A stretch of DNA of 7,810 nucleotides from JBAZYZ01 sp964361185 (lineage in GTDB: Bacteria > Patescibacteriota > Minisyncoccia > Phycocordibacterales > VMEP01), in NCBI GenBank assembly GCA_964361185.1, contig CAYHZS010000038.1:1-7810 (forward strand), in the 5' to 3' direction. Below are positions 6,066 through 7,810 of this stretch, one piece after another. Below the pieces are notes generated by a model. That model did not search any database. It was not told where the DNA came from and worked only from the letters and a program-made list of their open reading frames with translations. Numbering within the stretch: position 1 is the stretch's first letter; the number at the start of each line of letters is the position of its first letter. Position numbers and translations under genes: made by a program.

Positions 6066-6731
6066 CTACTTCAGCTCCACCTTCTCAAGTATCACGTCTT
6101 TTACCGGCCGATCATTAGGCCCAGTCTGCACTTTCTCTATTTTAAGCGCCACATCCATTCCCTTTACTACACGACCAAAAACAGTGTACGAGGGCGGGAG
6201 CGGAGCTTCGGGGCTCGCTGTTACGATAAAGAATTGGCTACCATTGGTGTTCGGTCCGGCATTGGCCATAGCCAAAGTGCCTTGCGGATATTTTTCCTGT
6301 CCGGAAAGCTCGTCCGCGAATTGGTAACCCGGTCCCCCTGTCCCCCATCTGTCTTTTAGGGAATCGTCTTTGGAAAGAGGGTCTCCTCCCTGAATCATGA
6401 ATCCTTTTATTACGCGGTGAAATTTGGTTCCATTATAAAACTCAGCCTGCGCCAATTTGGCAAAATTGGCCACCGTATTCGGCGCTGTGTTTTGAAATGA
6501 AACCTCGATTTCTCCATAATTAGTTCTAATTATCGCTCCAGTCGTCGGACTGTCAGTATTAATCTGTGTGTTTGTATTCATTCTGCTTTGAGGCGGAGGA
6601 AGGGCGAGCACGCTTGCTACAAGCCTGTCGGATTCCTCCATGGTTAAATTAATGAAATAATAAATGCCCGAAACCGAGACAGTCAGCGCTACAAAAAAAA
6701 GTATCCAGTTGGTATATGATTGATTGAACAT
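6066..6731 (-). CDS. Membrane-anchored cyclophilin-type peptidyl-prolyl isomerase
   Basis: 221 residues. A hydrophobic segment at about 9-29 anchors it; a Pro/Asn/Thr-rich linker (about 43-63) leads to a cyclophilin domain (about 64-221) expected outside the membrane, where it would help exported proteins fold by isomerising X-Pro bonds. Active-site signatures: FHRVIKGFMIQGGDP with Arg106, Phe111 and Gln114 (human CypA R55, F60, Q63) and LAMANAGPNTNGSQFFIV at 153-170. CypA W121 has no counterpart (APLPPSYTVFG), as in many bacterial cyclophilins, which lowers cyclosporin sensitivity. The start codon overlaps the hpf stop by 1 nt (TAATG), which indicates translational coupling and cotranscription. 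No lipobox cysteine is present, so this is a signal anchor and not a lipoprotein. Confidence 0.93.
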   Translation of the reverse strand: MFNQSYTNWILFFVALTVSVSGIYYFINLTMEESDRLVASVLALPPPQSRMNTNTQINTDSPTTGAIIRTNYGEIEVSFQNTAPNTVANFAKLAQAEFYNGTKFHRVIKGFMIQGGDPLSKDDSLKDRWGTGGPGYQFADELSGQEKYPQGTLAMANAGPNTNGSQFFIVTASPEAPLPPSYTVFGRVVKGMDVALKIEKVQTGPNDRPVKDVILEKVELK

Positions 6732-7144
6732 TATTTTCTGGAACGGTTGAAGCGGAAAGATTTTATCCTGCCTCCAATTCCCCCGATTCCTTTTAAGACA
6801 TTCTTAATGACCGCCCCTCCCCTCCTCACAAGCGTCCTTCGCTTATTTTTATATCCTGTTATCTCACGGATTATTTCGTCCTTTACTTCATCAATGGCGG
6901 CGTATAAATCATCTTTCTCGGCCACGGCGCGGAAATCTTTACCGGCTATATGAACATTTATTTCCGCAAAAAAATAATCTCCTTGCGAGTGGTGTTTGGT
7001 TGATTTTCCCACTTCCACCGACGCATAGGCGGATGTGTCATCTGGAGAAACTATTTTTTCAAGCATCCCCACGCGCTTATTCACATAATCGGCAATCGCC
7101 GGTGTCAGTTCCATCTGGCTCGCCTTGATGTTTGTAATCCTCAT
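6731..7144 (-). CDS. hpf: Ribosome hibernation promoting factor (S30AE family, short type with basic tail)
   Basis: 137 residues. Residues 1-98 form the S30AE fold (MRITNIKASQMELTPAIADYV start, then EINVHIAGKDFRAVAEKDDLYAAIDEV), which binds the 30S decoding region and silences ribosomes under stress or slow growth. The chain is longer than E. coli HPF (95) or YfiA (113) but lacks the C-terminal dimerisation domain of long HPF (about 190). In its place residues 99-137 are a very basic, Gly-rich tail (KNKRRTLVRRGG, then GIGGIGGRIKSFRFNRSRK) that could contact rRNA; this role is inferred. A strong promoter lies about 22 nt upstream of the ATG, with no Shine-Dalgarno sequence in the leader. The cyclophilin gene follows with a 1-nt overlap, an unusual pairing. 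Confidence 0.92.
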   Translation of the reverse strand: MRITNIKASQMELTPAIADYVNKRVGMLEKIVSPDDTSAYASVEVGKSTKHHSQGDYFFAEINVHIAGKDFRAVAEKDDLYAAIDEVKDEIIREITGYKNKRRTLVRRGGAVIKNVLKGIGGIGGRIKSFRFNRSRK

Positions 7145-7172
7145 GAAATCAGGGGCTTATTATTTGTTGTGT

Positions 7173-7201
7173 ATTATACCAACTAAAAAGTTTCTGGACA
7201 A
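7173..7201 (-). promoter_or_regulatory. Sigma70-type promoter of hpf-cyclophilin operon
   Basis: On the minus strand TTGTCC (7196-7201, 4/6) and a perfect TATAAT (7173-7178) are separated by 17 nt. Transcription should begin near 7166, giving a leader of about 21 nt that contains no purine-rich ribosome binding site. It is the strongest promoter match in the window. Confidence 0.75.
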
Positions 7202-7235
7202 ATCTATTTGGGAGTTGGATATGCCAGAACGCCAC

Positions 7236-7271
7236 CAACATTCCAACATTCTGTAGAATGTTGGAATGTTG
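7236..7271. repeat. 36-bp palindrome related to that at 5973-6012
   Basis: Seventeen-base perfect arms (CAACATTCCAACATTCT on the left) flank a GT centre. The left arm is an 8-bp unit CAACATTC repeated twice. It lies 15 nt past the stop of the DUF167 gene and before the hpf promoter, so it may end the DUF167 transcript, but no T-tract follows on that strand. Confidence 0.75.
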
Positions 7272-7286
7272 ATTTCTTGTATACAT

Positions 7287-7514
7287 TTAGTCTATTTCTA
7301 TCCGTACTATTTTACTCGGGCTCCTGTGGCCGGAAATAAGACGCGCCTTACCCTTCAGTACTCCGAAATGCTTCTCCACAAGCTCTAAAACGCGCCTATT
7401 GGCAAGATTCCGCAGGGCTGGCTCTTTGACCGAAACGACGAAATGGTCAGCTTTCAGTTTTTTAAAAGTTTCTTTTTTCTCCCCCGCCGAAACTTTGACA
7501 TGAATGTACGGCAT
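7287..7514 (-). CDS. DUF167/UPF0235 (YggU-like) protein
   Basis: 75 residues, a little short for this family of small alpha/beta proteins (usually 80-100). The family pattern is clear: IHVKVSAGEKKE near the N-terminus, VSVKEPALRNLANRRVLELVEKHFGV in the middle, where the family usually has VxAPPxxGxANxA, and the signature LISGHRSPSKIVRIEI at the C-terminus (usual form VSGxxSRxKxVxI). Biochemical function is not established for the family. The middle stretch has ALRNLAN in place of the usual PPxxGKAN. The ATG at 7514 starts directly at the first strand and has no Shine-Dalgarno sequence. It is flanked by a palindrome downstream and a 103-nt AT-rich gap upstream, so it is probably its own unit or the end of one with the upstream gene. 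Confidence 0.88.
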   Translation of the reverse strand: MPYIHVKVSAGEKKETFKKLKADHFVVSVKEPALRNLANRRVLELVEKHFGVLKGKARLISGHRSPSKIVRIEID

Positions 7515-7572
7515 CTGTTTATTCTGGCTCTACTGACTAGAGGATGTTAGGACTTGTTTTAGCTATATAAGA

Positions 7573-7591
7573 ATTTTAATTTGATTAAAAT
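7573..7591. repeat. AT-only inverted repeat in the gap 7515-7617
   Basis: ATTTTAAT and ATTAAAAT form 8-bp arms around a TTG loop, between the partial gene at 7618 and the DUF167 gene. A hairpin made only of A-T pairs is a weak terminator. The gap also holds TATATA-like sequence on the minus strand that could serve as a promoter for the DUF167 gene, with no clear -35 box. Confidence 0.3.
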
Positions 7592-7617
7592 ATGTATAAA
7601 AAACTAAATCTTAAAAA

Positions 7618-7810
7618 TCAACCATCTATTGGGTCTAGGGTCAAACAGCCGGGAGTACTTTCAGATTCATCATAGAGCGTCGGGTCGCCAACATAATCTT
7701 CCCATGCCTTATACAAGGCAATGATTTTCTTTTGCACGTCCTGTTTTATGCTCGGATCAAGATAAGCATATGGACAAACATGTTGCGGTACTTGGCCCCC
7801 TTTTAAAATT
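7618..7810 (-). CDS. C-terminal fragment of an unrecognised protein (5' end outside window)
   Basis: On the minus strand one frame is open from the window edge to a TGA at 7618-7620, giving 63 residues. The other minus frame I read, starting at the last base of the window, meets a TGA early. The peptide looks protein-like: VPQHVCPYAYLDPSIKQDVQKKIIALYKAWEDYVGD in outline, with an amphipathic helix at about 20-39 and an acidic tail (LYDESESTPGCLTLDPIDG). I do not recognise the family. It is not followed by a strong terminator. It could also be the tail of a longer pseudogene. Confidence 0.5.
   Translation of the reverse strand, partial: ILKGGQVPQHVCPYAYLDPSIKQDVQKKIIALYKAWEDYVGDPTLYDESESTPGCLTLDPIDG

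Noticed and set aside
7528..7542. Small hairpin CTCTA-N5-TAGAG before the DUF167 gene
   Set aside because: A 5-bp stem is expected by chance and has no supporting context.
7618..7620. UGA read as glycine, as in Gracilibacteria
   Set aside because: All complete genes end in TAA or TAG, none uses in-frame UGA, and the read-through here soon becomes AT-rich and non-protein-like.

Overview
The window looks like part of a reduced, ultra-small bacterium of the Candidate Phyla Radiation (Patescibacteria, most like Parcubacteria). This is an inference from gene content. It holds a MurA-like enzyme with an N-terminal XRE-type helix-turn-helix, a short PEGA-domain membrane-anchored protein, a PriA homologue without helicase motifs, and start codons with no visible Shine-Dalgarno sequence. 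The standard code reads well: every complete gene ends in TAA or TAG and none has an in-frame UGA. There are no RNA genes, CRISPR arrays or insertion sequences.

Layout. Positions 1-1446 (minus) hold the 5' 482 codons of the HTH-MurA fusion; its C-terminus lies outside the window. Positions 1447-1539 are a compact divergent promoter region in which both genes appear to be transcribed leaderless, and a perfect 8-bp dyad covers the -10/start region of the fusion gene. Positions 1540-5962 (plus) are a run of PEGA protein, PriA-like protein, peptide deformylase (def) and methionyl-tRNA formyltransferase (fmt). priA-def-fmt is a classic bacterial gene order, so the degenerate PriA sits in the ancestral priA position. 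Positions 5963-6065 separate two convergent units and hold a perfect 40-bp palindrome and a heptamer repeat array. Positions 6066-7144 (minus) are a hibernation factor gene (hpf) with a strong promoter, followed by a 1-nt-overlapping gene for a membrane-anchored cyclophilin. Positions 7287-7514 (minus) encode a DUF167/UPF0235 protein, and 7618-7810 (minus) is the 3' end of an unrecognised gene.

How the genes fit together. def and fmt are the pair that formylates initiator Met-tRNA and then deformylates new proteins. HPF puts ribosomes into storage, and the cyclophilin probably helps proteins fold outside the membrane. The MurA-like fusion either makes the first committed peptidoglycan precursor or senses it.

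Most worth a second look: the PriA-like protein that keeps all eight zinc cysteines but has lost every ATPase motif; the HTH-MurA fusion with a candidate self-operator over its own promoter; a degenerate 7-bp tandem repeat family found between genes and inside fmt; and two related long palindromes at transcription-unit boundaries.
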